DNA of 64,000 nt from Nocardiopsis sp. TSRI0078 (GCF_001905145.1 NZ_LWLB01000006.1:82374-146373), one strand, 5' to 3'; shown: positions 53,178 through 63,367, counted from the first letter of the stretch. The notes: generated from the letters alone by a model not told the origin. Made by a program: numbers and translations.

Positions 53178-54413
53178 ATGGCAGCGGGTCATCCCCGGGA
53201 ATCGTCCCTGCTCGCCCGATACACCGCTTTCACCCTGCTCGGCGCGACCGCCGATTTCCTTTTCGGAGCGGTTTTCGTCACGGTCCTGCTGGACCGCGGG
53301 GCCGAGCCGTGGATGCTGGGCGCGATGCTCGGCTCCGCGAGCCTGGTGGCCCTGCTGGTCGAGGCGCCCAGCGGGGCGCTCGGGGACCGGTACGGGCACC
53401 GCAGGCTCCTGGCGGTGGGCCTGGCCGTGTGGGGCGCGGGCTTCCTGCTGATGGGGTACGCGGACGGGCTCGCGCCGACGCTCGCGGGCATGTACCTGTG
53501 GGCGATCGGCTTCCACCTGCACTCGGGGACGCTGGTCGCGCTCGTGGTCAACCGGATCGGGAGCCGCGACCGCTCGGCGCGGATCGCGCGCACCGTGCGG
53601 CTCGGCCAGGTGTCGGGGCACAGCGGAGCGGTGCTGGGCGCGGCCTCGGTCATGGTGGCGGGGACCTGGCTGCCCGCCGACACCATGATGGCGGCGGGCG
53701 GCGCGGTGCTGGTCGCGCTGGGGGCCCTGACACCCGTGTGCTTCCCCCGTTCACCGGAACGCTCGGAGCGCGGGTTCGGCGCGATCGTCCGGGAGTCGGC
53801 CCTGCTGGTGGCGGGCAGGCGCTTCGTGCCGCTGGTGGCGCTGTCGGTGGCCTCGGTCTCGGGCCTGGCCGCGCTGGTGATCTCCTGGCAGCCGATGCTG
53901 AGGGACGCCCATGGCGAGGACGTGCGCCTCAACGGACTGGTGCTGCTGGTGATGATGGCCGCCATGACGGCGGGCGCGGCGAGTTCGGGATTCGTGGGCC
54001 GGAGCCGTCCCCACGTGTGGGCGCCCCTGTTCGCGGCGTCGGCGGGCCTGCCCCTGGTGCTGGCGGCGCACGGGCTCGTCCCGCTGCTCGCGGGACTGGT
54101 GGCCTCCGAGTTCCTGATCGGGCTGACGGTGGTGCTGTCGAACGTGTGGCAGCAGTTGATGTTCTCCGACGCCAACCGGAACACCATGTTCTCGATGCTG
54201 GGGATGGTCGGCAACGCCGTCAGGATGCTGACCGTGCTGTCGTTCGGGTGGCTGTGGGGCCTGCTCGGGATGGAGTGGGCGGTGACGGCGGTGGTCGCGT
54301 TCAGCCTGGTCGCGGCGGTCGCGGCCGCCGTGTCCTCCCGGCTCCTCCCGGAGTCGGCCCGGTTCGCCGACCACCCCTCGGACGATCCCGAGCCCGACGG
54401 TAGGGCGGCCTAG
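53178..54413 (+). CDS. Major facilitator superfamily transporter
   Basis: The 411-residue protein has 12 hydrophobic segments, and the MFS loop signature GDRYGHRRLL between helices 2 and 3. It starts at the ATG at 53178 with AAAGGAAA upstream. It looks like a drug/H+ antiporter type. Substrate unknown. Confidence 0.9.
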   Translation: MAAGHPRESSLLARYTAFTLLGATADFLFGAVFVTVLLDRGAEPWMLGAMLGSASLVALLVEAPSGALGDRYGHRRLLAVGLAVWGAGFLLMGYADGLAPTLAGMYLWAIGFHLHSGTLVALVVNRIGSRDRSARIARTVRLGQVSGHSGAVLGAASVMVAGTWLPADTMMAAGGAVLVALGALTPVCFPRSPERSERGFGAIVRESALLVAGRRFVPLVALSVASVSGLAALVISWQPMLRDAHGEDVRLNGLVLLVMMAAMTAGAASSGFVGRSRPHVWAPLFAASAGLPLVLAAHGLVPLLAGLVASEFLIGLTVVLSNVWQQLMFSDANRNTMFSMLGMVGNAVRMLTVLSFGWLWGLLGMEWAVTAVVAFSLVAAVAAAVSSRLLPESARFADHPSDDPEPDGRAA

Positions 54414-54660
54414 CGCCGCGGCCGGGACCGCGGCGGCGGCCCTCCTTTCCGGCACGGGAATCCTGTGACTTTCCTCATGGAAAATCCGGAAATGGATCGG
54501 CAGGTTTTCGATGAGTGCGAGTCGCCCTTCGGCTGGAAAAGGCAGATTGGTAACATTCGCCTCGATCCGAAAGGAAGGAAACATCCCCCGCTCCGGAGTC
54601 ATCGAGAACGGGGAACCGTCGCCCGGCTCCGCCGGGCCACTGACGACGCACGGAGGAAGC

Positions 54661-55695
54661 ATGAGGCTGGCCGATCTACTGCGGGAGCGCCCGATCGTGC
54701 AGGCGCCCATGGCGGGCGGAGCCGCCACACCCGAACTGGTGGCCGCCGTCACGGGGGCCGGCGGCACCGGATTCCTGGCCGCCGGCTACCTGCCGCCCGA
54801 CACCCTCGAGACCCGGATCCGTGCGGTGCGGGACGCGGGGATCGTCGGGTTCGGCGTGAACGTGTTCGTCCCCGGCCCGCCCTCCGACCCGGACGGCCCG
54901 GCCTCCTACCGGTCCCTCCTGGAGACCGAGGCCAAGCGCCACGGGGTTCGGGTGGGCGAACCGGTACACGACGACGACGCGTGGGCCGCCAAGATCGACC
55001 TGCTGGTGGAGGCCGCCGTACCGGTCGTCAGCTTCACGTTCGGCTGCCCGGAGGCCGCCGTCCTGGAGCGGCTGCGGGAGGCGGGCAGCGCCACGGTGGT
55101 CACCGCGACCACGGTCGAGGAGGCGCGGGAGGCCGTGGAGCGCGGCGCCGACGGCGTGTGCGCGCAGGGCGTGGAGGCCGGCGGACACCGGGGCTCCTTC
55201 GACCCGGCCCGGGGCGGGGAACGGCCGCTGCGGGAACTGCTGCCGGAGGTGGTCGCGGCGGTGGACGTCCCGGTGATCGCCACCGGTGGGCTCATGACCG
55301 GCGCCGACGTGGCCGCGGCCCTGAAGGCGGGCGCCGCCGCCGCCCAGCTGGGCACGGCGTTCCTGCGGTGCCACGAGAGCGGCGCCCACCCCGCGCACAA
55401 GGCGGCGCTGGCCGACCCCGCCTACACCGAGACCGCGCTGACCCGGGCCTTCACCGGCCGCCCGGCGCGGGGGCTGGTCAACCGGTTCGTCTCCGAGCAC
55501 CCGGAGGCCCCCTACGCCTACCCGGAGATCCACCACATGACCAGGCCGCTGCGCGCGGCCGCCGCCAGGGAGGGCGACACCGGCGGGATGGCGCTGTGGG
55601 CGGGCACGGGCTTCCGGCGGGCCGAGGACGCGCCGGCCGCCGAGGTGGTGGCGCGGCTGCGCGGTGAGGCCGCCGAGGAGGGCGTCCGGGTCTGA
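54661..55695 (+). CDS. Nitronate monooxygenase (2-nitropropane dioxygenase family)
   Basis: The 344-residue TIM-barrel flavoenzyme has the N-terminal IVQAPMAGGAATPELVAAVTGAGGTGFLA, the GVEAGGHRG flavin phosphate motif with its His, and IATGGLMTGADVAAALKAGAAAAQLGTAFL. It oxidises propionate-3-nitronate or similar in characterised members. ATG 54661 with GGAGGAAG 4-5 bases upstream. Confidence 0.93.
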   Translation: MRLADLLRERPIVQAPMAGGAATPELVAAVTGAGGTGFLAAGYLPPDTLETRIRAVRDAGIVGFGVNVFVPGPPSDPDGPASYRSLLETEAKRHGVRVGEPVHDDDAWAAKIDLLVEAAVPVVSFTFGCPEAAVLERLREAGSATVVTATTVEEAREAVERGADGVCAQGVEAGGHRGSFDPARGGERPLRELLPEVVAAVDVPVIATGGLMTGADVAAALKAGAAAAQLGTAFLRCHESGAHPAHKAALADPAYTETALTRAFTGRPARGLVNRFVSEHPEAPYAYPEIHHMTRPLRAAAAREGDTGGMALWAGTGFRRAEDAPAAEVVARLRGEAAEEGVRV

Positions 55696-55831
55696 GCCCG
55701 CAGGATCCACCGGTGCGCGGACACCACGCGGCCCCGGGCGCGAGCACGGGGCCGCGTGGGGCGGCAAGGGCGAGGAAGCGCTCCCCGCGCGGGGCGGGGC
55801 GGGTGGTGTCAGGCGCGGTATCAGGCGCCGT

Positions 55832-56110
55832 TCACGCGGGCGCGTAGGTGAGGCAGTCCGCCTGCTGCTGCTCGAAGCCGACGGAGATACCCGGAGCCTG
55901 GCACTCCAGTTGGACGTTGTGCCGGCAGTCGGCCATCTTGCAGGCGCCGACGTGGCCGGTGCTGGCGGGGTCGCCTCCCTGTTCCCGAACACCGAAGAAG
56001 GTGTCGCACTGGGCGTGGGTGGAGTTCCCCACGGTGATGGCCAGCGCATGGCAGGTGTGTTCGGTGTTGTAGGCGCAGGCGTCCACCTGGCACGAGTTCA
56101 CCACGGGCAT
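55832..56110 (-). CDS. DUF1540 protein, two repeats
   Basis: The 92-residue protein has two DUF1540 units: CQVDACAYNTEHTCHALAITVG...C and CKMADCRHNVQLECQAPGISVG...C, each with conserved Cys. ATG at 56110. The family is of unknown function and may bind metal. Convergent with the nitronate monooxygenase gene. Confidence 0.88.
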   Translation of the reverse strand: MPVVNSCQVDACAYNTEHTCHALAITVGNSTHAQCDTFFGVREQGGDPASTGHVGACKMADCRHNVQLECQAPGISVGFEQQQADCLTYAPA

Positions 56111-57190
56111 GTCCACAGCAGTCCCCCAAAGCGTCGATGGCGCACCAGAGGCTGCCAGGCGGAGGGCTCTCACCTGCGGAGGAACGCTCCGGGTCAAGGG
56201 GAACCCGACGAAGCCTTGACCGTGGCTTGGTGCGGGCACGGCTTCAGGGGCGGCTTCGGGTGCAGGTTCCCCAGGCGCCCACTAGATGTCCTGCCCACGT
56301 GGCCGACAGGAGCGTCCCTGCACCGCCGGCAACAGCACAGGGCCGGAACTGCGGAGCCCTCCCCCGGCAGGGCGGGCGCCGGGCAGCTTCCGCTCAACCC
56401 GCAAGAGGAGCAGGCCCTCGCGCCATACACCGCGAAGGCATCCCGCCTCAACGCTGCGCTCTTCGCCCCCTTCAGAGCGCCCTCCGAAAATGAATCCAAG
56501 AAATTCGAGGGCAGAATCACCCTCCTTCCCTCTGCCCTTGACGGCGTACACAACCAGGAAAAACATGATGCGCAGGGCACCGATCACCAAATACATGGAC
56601 AGCAGTGAGACCTTCGAGGGAAGCGGACACAGAAACCCCTCAGCACAGACGACCCAAGTTCACCTCGATGAGTAAAGCATATCCCCTCCCTTTCCGCACC
56701 GAGGAGCTGAAAATGAAAAATAATGCAACCCCGACGTCGGTTCATCATTTCATCGGACCTTTGCCTCCGCCGCTGCCGACGCGCTCGCATCACCACGGGG
56801 CAGTGACACCTCTGCCTGCCGGTGCCACGAAGCGAGAAAAAATGCAAGAAGAAAAATCCTCGGACCGGCCCACCCAGCAAGCCCCGATCGGTATAATGCC
56901 CCCCGCGGAACAGGACAGGCGCCAACGGCAGCATCCCGCCCCCAGCCGCCTCCCCCTGCCATGGCGCTGACGTGCCGCAAGAGGGAGCCGGCCTTCCCTG
57001 CCGCACCGCATGCATGCTCGCACAGCCTTGCCGGTCCACTGCAAAGCCGGGAAAAAATGCAAGAGGGCTACCCCAGAAAAAGCTACACAGAACCCTCACC
57101 GATGTGGAACACTTGACCCCGGCGACTCCTTGCCCTGCAGTTGCCCCAGATCTCCTGCTTTCGTTTCCATGCGAGCACAAAGGGTGAACT
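56111..57190. other. Lower-GC stretch without a supported gene
   Basis: This 1.1-kb interval is distinctly poorer in G+C than the rest. The motif GAAAAAATGCAAGA occurs twice (about 56837 and 57052). A minus-strand frame at 56282-56596 starts MYLVIGALRIMFFLVVYAVKG and could be a short membrane protein, but its codon pattern and lack of RBS argue against it. The region begins the defence-like island. Confidence 0.4.
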
Positions 57191-58057
57191 ATGCCTTCCC
57201 TCCCCGTGAACCCCGCCACAACCGAAGTCGCCGCATTCGCGGATTTCCTATCGGAGTTCTTCGCGGCTCGAGGGCTGCAGCAGCACGGAATGGCGAAGAG
57301 GATCAAAAGGGAGCGGGCCTGCCGCCCCGCCGACCACTACCGGCTCGACACCGTGTCCGAGTCGACTCTGAGCCGCATTCGAAGAGGGGAGATCAAGCGG
57401 ATGCCGCGCCGGGAAAAGTTCAACATGATCGTACTGACCGGCCTGCACATCGCCTGGACCACGGCGGGGAAGCATGGTCCTGCACCGGGGTTCCACGACG
57501 TGGAGCGGATCTGGGAGGAGTGGCAGGAGTTCCGGAAGAAGGCATTGGCCGCTTCGGGCAGAGTCCCCGGCACCGAGCCGGCGCCCTCCGTCCCTCCCCC
57601 TGCGGACACCAGTCGCACAAGCACCGACCTGTCCGACGTCGAACAGCTCAGGTACGGGAACGCCTACGGCGGTGTCGGCGTCATTCTCCTCAGCGCAGCC
57701 CGCTCCTCGGAGCGCAGGGCCGCTCTCGTCCTCGGTGTGCTGCGGGTCCTCGACGGCCACCACAAGGAAGGGGCGGACTGGCTACGATCGGCAAGCTCCC
57801 TGGGGAGTGCCCCGGCAGACGACCTGCTGCGCATCTCTGCACCGGCAGAGCGCCGACAGGCTGCCGTCGAACAGGCACTTGAACTGGCTTCGTCGCCCCG
57901 CAGCGGGTCCAGTGCAGAGGAGAGCGTCCTCCTGCTCGAGCGAGCGGCCCGGTCCGGCAGCCGAAAAGCTGCTGGTCTGCTGGCAGCCCACTACGACAGC
58001 CTCGGAGAGGTGGGCCACGCAACGCGCTGGAGCCGTGTAGCCGCCCAGGTCGGCTAG
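57191..58057 (+). CDS. HTH regulator with TPR/Sel1-like C-terminal region
   Basis: The 288-residue protein has a helical, XRE-like N-terminal part (FFAARGLQQHGMAKRIK ... TVSESTLSRIRRGEIKRMPRREKFNMIVLTGLHI), a proline-rich linker, and a C-terminal region of helical repeats ending in SRKAAGLLAAHYDSLGEVGHATRW, like Sel1/TPR units. ATG at 57191, with AAGGGTG 7 bases upstream. As first gene of the island it is a candidate regulator. Related repeat regulators occur elsewhere in actinomycetes. Confidence 0.65.
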   Translation: MPSLPVNPATTEVAAFADFLSEFFAARGLQQHGMAKRIKRERACRPADHYRLDTVSESTLSRIRRGEIKRMPRREKFNMIVLTGLHIAWTTAGKHGPAPGFHDVERIWEEWQEFRKKALAASGRVPGTEPAPSVPPPADTSRTSTDLSDVEQLRYGNAYGGVGVILLSAARSSERRAALVLGVLRVLDGHHKEGADWLRSASSLGSAPADDLLRISAPAERRQAAVEQALELASSPRSGSSAEESVLLLERAARSGSRKAAGLLAAHYDSLGEVGHATRWSRVAAQVG

Positions 58058-58097
58058 TTAGCAGACGGCAAGGACACAACACAGTAGAGGGGAACAC

Positions 58098-58796
58098 ATG
58101 CGCCCTGCATGGCACGATCCGGACCTGCGTGTCGGAACGAGGATCAAGGTAGCCCTCTGGCTCCTGGACGAGGTGGGTGAGGGCAATACCTTCACCAAGG
58201 CACAGCTCCGTGAGGCTTTTCCGGGAGTCGAACAGGTCGACCGCCGGATGCGCGACCTCAGGGACGACGGATGGGCCATCAACACCAACAGGGAAGACCC
58301 CGGACTACCCCCCAATACGCTCTGCTTCGCCAAGGCCGGCGACGACGTATGGGATCCCCGCGCCTCGCGCAGGCGCTCTGAGCCCAGCCTCAGCAACAAG
58401 GAGCGGGCAGCGGTGATGGCTGCCGACGACTTCATGTGCACTGTCTGCGGCATCGCCGGCGGAGAGGCCTATCCCGACTCCCGGCGCGGGGAGACGGCCC
58501 AGCTGTCGGTGAGCAGCAGGGAGGAGGTCCTGCCGGATAGGACCTCCCAGCAGCAGTTCGTCACCGAGTGCAAGCGGTGCAAGGCCGGCCGGGGGCCCCG
58601 TGCGGAAGGGCCCCGACTCGCAGAGGTCCTGGAGGCGGTCGACTCGCTCGGTACCGCAGAGCGCGAGGAGTTCGCGCAGTGGGTCAAGAGGGGTCGGAGG
58701 CTCCCCCGGCGGGTGGAGCAGCTGTGGACCGAGTACCGCCGCCTGCCGTCCGAATCACGGGAGGCCGTAGCAGAACGGCTGCGCACACAACAGTGA
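58098..58796 (+). CDS. Winged-helix plus Cys4 zinc-binding protein (HNH-like, possibly nuclease-related)
   Basis: The 232-residue protein has a ~75-residue winged helix-like domain (IKVALWLLDEVGEGNTFTKAQLREAFPGVEQVDRRMRDLRDDGWAI) and a domain with MCTVCGIAGGEAY and ECKRCKAGRG. Two CxxC pairs in this spacing are like the zinc frame of HNH nucleases, but the catalytic His of an HNH motif is not obvious; the segment between the pairs is AQLSVSSREEVLPDRTS. It may be a catalytically altered relative. GAGGGGAA precedes the ATG (58098). It starts the three-gene core with ParB-like and SNF2-family genes. Confidence 0.65.
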   Translation: MRPAWHDPDLRVGTRIKVALWLLDEVGEGNTFTKAQLREAFPGVEQVDRRMRDLRDDGWAINTNREDPGLPPNTLCFAKAGDDVWDPRASRRRSEPSLSNKERAAVMAADDFMCTVCGIAGGEAYPDSRRGETAQLSVSSREEVLPDRTSQQQFVTECKRCKAGRGPRAEGPRLAEVLEAVDSLGTAEREEFAQWVKRGRRLPRRVEQLWTEYRRLPSESREAVAERLRTQQ

Positions 58797-58884
58797 CCCG
58801 CCGCGGAGAGAAGAGCCAGGGGGCCCGACTCCGGGCATCAGACCGTTCCAGGCCGGCCCCCAGACAGACTTGGAGAATAGGCCG

Positions 58885-60318
58885 ATGACGCCGACAGCAA
58901 TCGCGGAGACGCCCCGCGGCCCCGAGATCCGTGCCATGGTGGAGGCACGCCTGCAGGAGGCGCGCAGGGCCGGCGGCGCTCCTGAGACAGAGCGGATCAA
59001 GTGGCGCGGGCAGTCCGCCAACTTCGAGGTCGTCACCATGCCGGTCGCCGACCTCCTCTACAACCCGCAGACCCACCGCATCCGCGCCCAGCGCGCCCAC
59101 GACCCCCTGCGCGACGCCGAGCTGGAGAAGGATCCGTGGTCGTCTGAGAGCCAGGCGTACCTGCACACCCTGCTCGTATCCAAGCCGGAAAACCCGGACG
59201 CACCGGACCCGGACTTCGAGAAGCTCAAGGACGACCTGAAGAAGTACGGGCAGAGGGACGCCGGGATCATCACGCCCAGCGGGATCCTCGTCAACGGCAA
59301 CACACGCCGCGCCGCCCTCAAGGAGCTGACGTCTCCCAACATACGGGTAGCCGTACTCCCGGCTGACGCCACATGGGCCGACATCGCCGAGGTCGAACTG
59401 GACCTGCAGCTCAGCAAGGACCGCCGCAGGGACTACTCCTACATCAACCGGCTGATCGCCGTCCACGAGCAGTTCACGAACGGGCGCTCCGTGAAGGAGA
59501 TCGTCAGTGACTTCCGCACCACCCAGAAGACGATCGATCGGGATCTGTGGGTATACCACTTCATCACCGACGCGATCGAGCGCAGCCGGACCGGACTCGC
59601 CGACGGCAGCACGGCGAGTATGCGCCTGATGGACTTCGAGAGGCACCAGGAGTCCTTGGCCGAGCTTTACCGGGTCTGCCAGACAGTCAGCCAGGACGAG
59701 GCCGACGTGCTCAAGGAGAGCAGGCTGCTCGCCATCCTCTTGGACTTCGCCAAAACCAAGATCCGGTCTATCAAGGGGAACTTCCACGACGCCTACCTCG
59801 CTCCCCGCCTCGGAGAAGCTTTCGCCGCTCCCGAGGAGCCGGCAGAGGAAGGGCTGGGGCTGCCCGGGTTCGATGCCGAACCCGGTCTGGACCTCGGCGG
59901 CGAAGACGTCCAAATCCTCCGAGCACGCGCAGCAACCGACCTCGTCCTCGCTGTCAAGGCCAAGCAGGCTGCGGCTCCGAGGCTTTCACCTGCAGAGCGT
60001 ACCGAGGTCACCGATCTCTTCAATGAAGCGCGCTCCGCTATGGAGTCCGGTATCGGGGAGGCAGAGGCAGACATCCGGCGGGCCGAACGGAAGCTCGCAG
60101 CAGCAGAGACGCTCCGCGAAGCCACCAAACTCATCCGGGAGTGCACGCAGCAGGTCGCCCAGGCCCGCAGCCACAACCTTCTGGAGCACCGCGCCCTCGA
60201 CGACTCGCTCGAAGAGCTCGGAACCGCACTCAAGCAGCTGTCCCGGCACGCCTCCCGAGGCGTGGAGCAGCCCGGCCAGGGGCTGGCATGGCTCCAGGAG
60301 GCGGTTGCCGAGCTGTGA
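58885..60318 (+). CDS. ParB/Srx-fold (ParB-like) DNA-binding protein
   Basis: The 477-residue protein has a ParB-N domain with the sulfiredoxin-like GILVNGNTRRAAL box and DLKKYGQRDAGIITPS, a helix-turn-helix-like segment RSVKEIVSDFRTTQKTIDRDL and a long helical C-terminal part (residues ~330-470). It is not chromosomal ParB: no parA partner, and the neighbour is a SNF2-family ATPase with a GTGA overlap. ParB-N domains can hydrolyse CTP or act as nucleases. A role in defence is inferred from the context. I use the ATG at 58885 (GGAG 10 bases upstream). Confidence 0.8.
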   Translation: MTPTAIAETPRGPEIRAMVEARLQEARRAGGAPETERIKWRGQSANFEVVTMPVADLLYNPQTHRIRAQRAHDPLRDAELEKDPWSSESQAYLHTLLVSKPENPDAPDPDFEKLKDDLKKYGQRDAGIITPSGILVNGNTRRAALKELTSPNIRVAVLPADATWADIAEVELDLQLSKDRRRDYSYINRLIAVHEQFTNGRSVKEIVSDFRTTQKTIDRDLWVYHFITDAIERSRTGLADGSTASMRLMDFERHQESLAELYRVCQTVSQDEADVLKESRLLAILLDFAKTKIRSIKGNFHDAYLAPRLGEAFAAPEEPAEEGLGLPGFDAEPGLDLGGEDVQILRARAATDLVLAVKAKQAAAPRLSPAERTEVTDLFNEARSAMESGIGEAEADIRRAERKLAAAETLREATKLIRECTQQVAQARSHNLLEHRALDDSLEELGTALKQLSRHASRGVEQPGQGLAWLQEAVAEL

Positions 60319-62150
60319 AGGAGAACTCTGGCACCCCCACTCTGCGGCTCGAACTCGCCCCCGCCGGAACCGAGGTGCTCCTGAAGTCGGATGCGGCCCA
60401 TGCCCCGGAGCTGGGGCGGCTGACCTCCCGGTTCCGCAGCGCGTTCCACCAGACGCCCACGTCCGTCCAGGTACCCCTCGACGACTTCCTGGTGAACATC
60501 AAGGTGCTGCGGTCCTGGCCGTCGCAGGACGTGAAGTGGGACGACGCGGTCACCGCCCTGGTCAAGGACTCCCTCCACGATGCCAAGGGGGCTCAGGAGC
60601 AGCTCTCCGGAAGCGATCCCCTCCGTGCCAGCGTCACTGCCGACGAGATCCCGGGGCTGCTGGCCCCGGGTTGGAAGTCGGAATTGACCGTGTTCCAACG
60701 AAGGGACATCAGCAAGCTCCTCTCCATGCGCCACGGTGCGAACTTCAGCGTCCCCGGTGCCGGGAAGACACGGGTGGCGCTGGCCGACTTCTATGCCTCC
60801 CGCCTTCGGGGAGAGGTCGCGCGCTTGCTCGTCGTAGCCCCGAAATCCGCATACGGGAGCTGGGAGGAAGAGGTATACCTGTGCTTCGACGAGCCCCCCG
60901 CCGTCCACACAGTCGACGGAGGGCCGCTAGACCCGCTTGCAAAGATCGTGCTGGTCAACTATGAGCGCCTGCCCATAGCCCAGAACGCCTTGGCGAAGTG
61001 GCTCAGCACTGAGCCGTCGATGCTGGTCCTGGACGAGGCGCACCGCATGAAGCGGGGAGCGAAGGGGGTCTACGGTACCGTGTGCATGGCCCTCGGACCG
61101 CGCGCCCGGCGAAGGCTGGCCCTCACAGGGACGCCGGCGCCCAACGGCGTTAAGGACCTGCAGAACATCTTCACCTTCGTCTGGCCGGGGCAGGGTGCAC
61201 GCACAGTCGAGCGCGCTACTGCCGGCCGCAGCCTCCGCGATGCCAGCGCGACCCTGAAGCCGTTCTTCAGCCGGACCACCAAGCAGGAGCTCAACCTCCC
61301 ACCGCTGGACGCCCGGGTCGTCCGCGTTCCCGTCACGGGGCTGCACCGCGAGATCTACACCGCGATCATCGGCGAGGAAAGCCTCAAGGCTGCCGGACAG
61401 GGGCAGGGGAACGAGGAGTTGGAGAAGTTCGGCCGGGTGTCCATGTACCTCATCATGGCTGCGACGACCCCCGCGCTGCTCTCGGCCGGAGCCCACAAGC
61501 ACGAGCCCCTGCCCTATAACCTCCCCCCTCTGCCGACTCCGCAGGGCAAGACGCTCGCCGAGCTCATGGAGCACCTTCCCCGCTACGAGGAGTCCCCCAA
61601 GTACAGGAAGGCCTGTGAGATCGTCGCCGCCAATGCCGCACGGGGGCGAAAGACGATCGTGTGGTCGACGTTCGTCCGCAGCCTGACCACGCTCCAGCAG
61701 ATGCTCCGCGACTATGCACCTGCAGTCGTGCACGGCGGCACTGCTGACAGGGCCGAGCAGATCGACCGGTTCCGCAAGGACCCCGGGTGCATGGTGCTGC
61801 TGTCGAACCCTGCCACGCTCGGAGAAGGCATCAGCCTCCACCAGGTATGCCACGAAGCCGTGTACGTAGACAGGGACTTCACCGCCGGCCGGTTCCTGCA
61901 GAGCTTGGACCGGATCCACCGTCTCGGACTAGCACCCGGTACAGAGACGAACGTGAAGGTCCTGGTAGCGGAGAAGACGATCGACGAGGTCATCGAGGAG
62001 CGGCTCGCCGACAAACTGCACTTCATGGGCACCGTCCTCGACGACCCGGGTGTCGAACAGCTTGCCGACCTGAGTGACGAGCCTGCTGCTACAGCCGGCC
62101 TGGAGCGTTCAGATCTGAGAGCTCTGAGGAAGCACCTAGGTGAGGTCTGA
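60315..62150 (+). CDS. SNF2-family DNA translocase/helicase
   Basis: The 611-residue protein has N-terminal ~130 residues of unknown fold, then an SNF2-type ATPase: Walker A NFSVPGAGKT, the DEAH box LVLDEAHRMK, LTGTPAPN (motif III), a C-terminal helicase half with QSLDRIHRLGLAPG (motif VI), and ends with a short acidic tail. Its GTG start overlaps the ParB-like stop by 4 bases (GTGA), so it is made with that protein. Such ATPases are found in many restriction-like defence systems as DNA translocases. Confidence 0.85.
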   Translation: MKENSGTPTLRLELAPAGTEVLLKSDAAHAPELGRLTSRFRSAFHQTPTSVQVPLDDFLVNIKVLRSWPSQDVKWDDAVTALVKDSLHDAKGAQEQLSGSDPLRASVTADEIPGLLAPGWKSELTVFQRRDISKLLSMRHGANFSVPGAGKTRVALADFYASRLRGEVARLLVVAPKSAYGSWEEEVYLCFDEPPAVHTVDGGPLDPLAKIVLVNYERLPIAQNALAKWLSTEPSMLVLDEAHRMKRGAKGVYGTVCMALGPRARRRLALTGTPAPNGVKDLQNIFTFVWPGQGARTVERATAGRSLRDASATLKPFFSRTTKQELNLPPLDARVVRVPVTGLHREIYTAIIGEESLKAAGQGQGNEELEKFGRVSMYLIMAATTPALLSAGAHKHEPLPYNLPPLPTPQGKTLAELMEHLPRYEESPKYRKACEIVAANAARGRKTIVWSTFVRSLTTLQQMLRDYAPAVVHGGTADRAEQIDRFRKDPGCMVLLSNPATLGEGISLHQVCHEAVYVDRDFTAGRFLQSLDRIHRLGLAPGTETNVKVLVAEKTIDEVIEERLADKLHFMGTVLDDPGVEQLADLSDEPAATAGLERSDLRALRKHLGEV

Positions 62151-62413
62151 CAGGAAGCGGCCCCGGCACAACCGGACCAGCGTTACTCTTCGATGCGGCG
62201 CCAGCTGAGAGTGAGATCTGCTGCGCGACTCGGGCAGAGAGCTTCTTCCGCACAAGTTCGACGGTCACCGGTATGACGGTTTGCTGATGGGCGTGGGCGT
62301 CCCTGTGCAACAGCCTTGGGACGGGGTCCGCTTGCCTGCGACGTGTGTGGTGGAAGAGGTGGGCCTCGCGACGGGTGCACAGAGCCCCGGTGGGCCGCTT
62401 ATAGATTGGCTCT
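62151..62413. other. Intergenic spacer before the NaeI-like gene, probable promoter
   Basis: No gene is supported on either strand. TAGATT at 62402-62407, 7 bases before the GTG at 62414, is a plausible -10 for a leaderless mRNA. No DNA methyltransferase fragment is recognisable here. Confidence 0.4.
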
Positions 62414-63367
62414 GTGCACCTCTTCGACATGGATGACGACACTCCCCATGCAGCCTCGGGGCCGGGCACAGACTCAGAGCTCGAACTCGCCATGGCTGAG
62501 CTGCTGAAAGCGGATACAGACGGCAAGCGATTCGCTGCTGCGCTGAGGCGCAGCTTCGACATGCTGCTGGACGGCCAGCACACCGGTCGCTTCCGCTGGG
62601 AGGAGCTCTACAAGACAGAGAAGACGCACTGCGGCACCGTCGTGGAGATCAACCTGCAGCGGGAGTTCGACTTTGCAGGCGGCACAGACCTCGACTACCG
62701 CATCGCCGGTACGGACGTGGACTGCAAGTACTCCCAGCAGATGGGGGGCTGGATGATCCCTCCCGAAGCCGTCGGCAAGCTGTGCCTCATCCTGTGGGCG
62801 AACGACAAGCAGGGGAAGTGGTGCGCCGGCCTGGTGAGGGCTCTCCCCGAACACCTCAACGAGGGAAGCAACCGCGACTCCAAGAAGACCTTGAACAAGG
62901 CAGGCCGGAGCACTGTCCGCTGGCTCTTCAAGGACGCCCCTCTGCCGGAGAACGTACTGCTCCGGCTCCCAGCCCGGGATATCGAAGCGATCTTCTCCCC
63001 CTCTTCAGGACAGACCCGGGTCAACGAGCTGTTCCGACGGGCCCAGGGGAAGCTGATCAGCCGCAACGCCGTAGCCACCGTTGCCCAGCAGGAGGACTAC
63101 ATGAAGCGGGTTCGAAACAACCAGGGTGCCCGGGGCAGGCTCCGGGAGGAGGGCATCATCATCCTGGGCCAGTACCGGAAACACACGGCGATCGCTGAGG
63201 AGCTCGGCCTCCCGGTCCCCGGACGGGGCGAGTTCACCAGCGGCCGGGTCGTGCGTGTGCCTGAGGGCTCGAGCCGTTCCTGCTGCTCGGTCATCGACGG
63301 CCAGAGGTGGGCCCTCGCCTCTGAGAACGACCCTGTAGAACCAGCCCCGGAGCTACCGCGCGTATGA
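62414..63367 (+). CDS. NaeI-like type II restriction endonuclease
   Basis: The 317-residue protein aligns along its length with NaeI. The catalytic D94, D103 and K105 (TDLDYRIAGTDVDCK) match NaeI D86, D95, K97. LLDG (L51) matches the NaeI LYDG ligase-like motif, where NaeI has Leu in place of the ligase Lys. The C-terminal effector-site segment ARVNELFRR-type and VAQQEDYMKRVRNNQGARGRLR also correspond. NaeI is a type IIE enzyme cutting GCCGGC after binding two sites. No methyltransferase gene is adjacent. The GTG at 62414 appears leaderless; an ATG at 62429 is possible. Confidence 0.92.
   Translation: MHLFDMDDDTPHAASGPGTDSELELAMAELLKADTDGKRFAAALRRSFDMLLDGQHTGRFRWEELYKTEKTHCGTVVEINLQREFDFAGGTDLDYRIAGTDVDCKYSQQMGGWMIPPEAVGKLCLILWANDKQGKWCAGLVRALPEHLNEGSNRDSKKTLNKAGRSTVRWLFKDAPLPENVLLRLPARDIEAIFSPSSGQTRVNELFRRAQGKLISRNAVATVAQQEDYMKRVRNNQGARGRLREEGIIILGQYRKHTAIAEELGLPVPGRGEFTSGRVVRVPEGSSRSCCSVIDGQRWALASENDPVEPAPELPRV

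Noticed and set aside
56282..56596. Possible small membrane protein on the minus strand (MYLVIGALRIMFFLVV...)
   Set aside because: No RBS, codon pattern unlike the genome and the second half looks non-coding; kept only as a remark under the intergenic stretch.
57010..57882. Overlapping plus-strand frame next to the HTH/TPR gene
   Set aside because: Arg/Pro/Gly-rich product without motifs, fully overlapping the credible 57191-58057 gene in another frame.
58885..60318. ParB-like gene as part of a chromosomal parABS or plasmid partition locus
   Set aside because: No parA and no parS-like sites; the tight coupling is with a SNF2-family gene instead.
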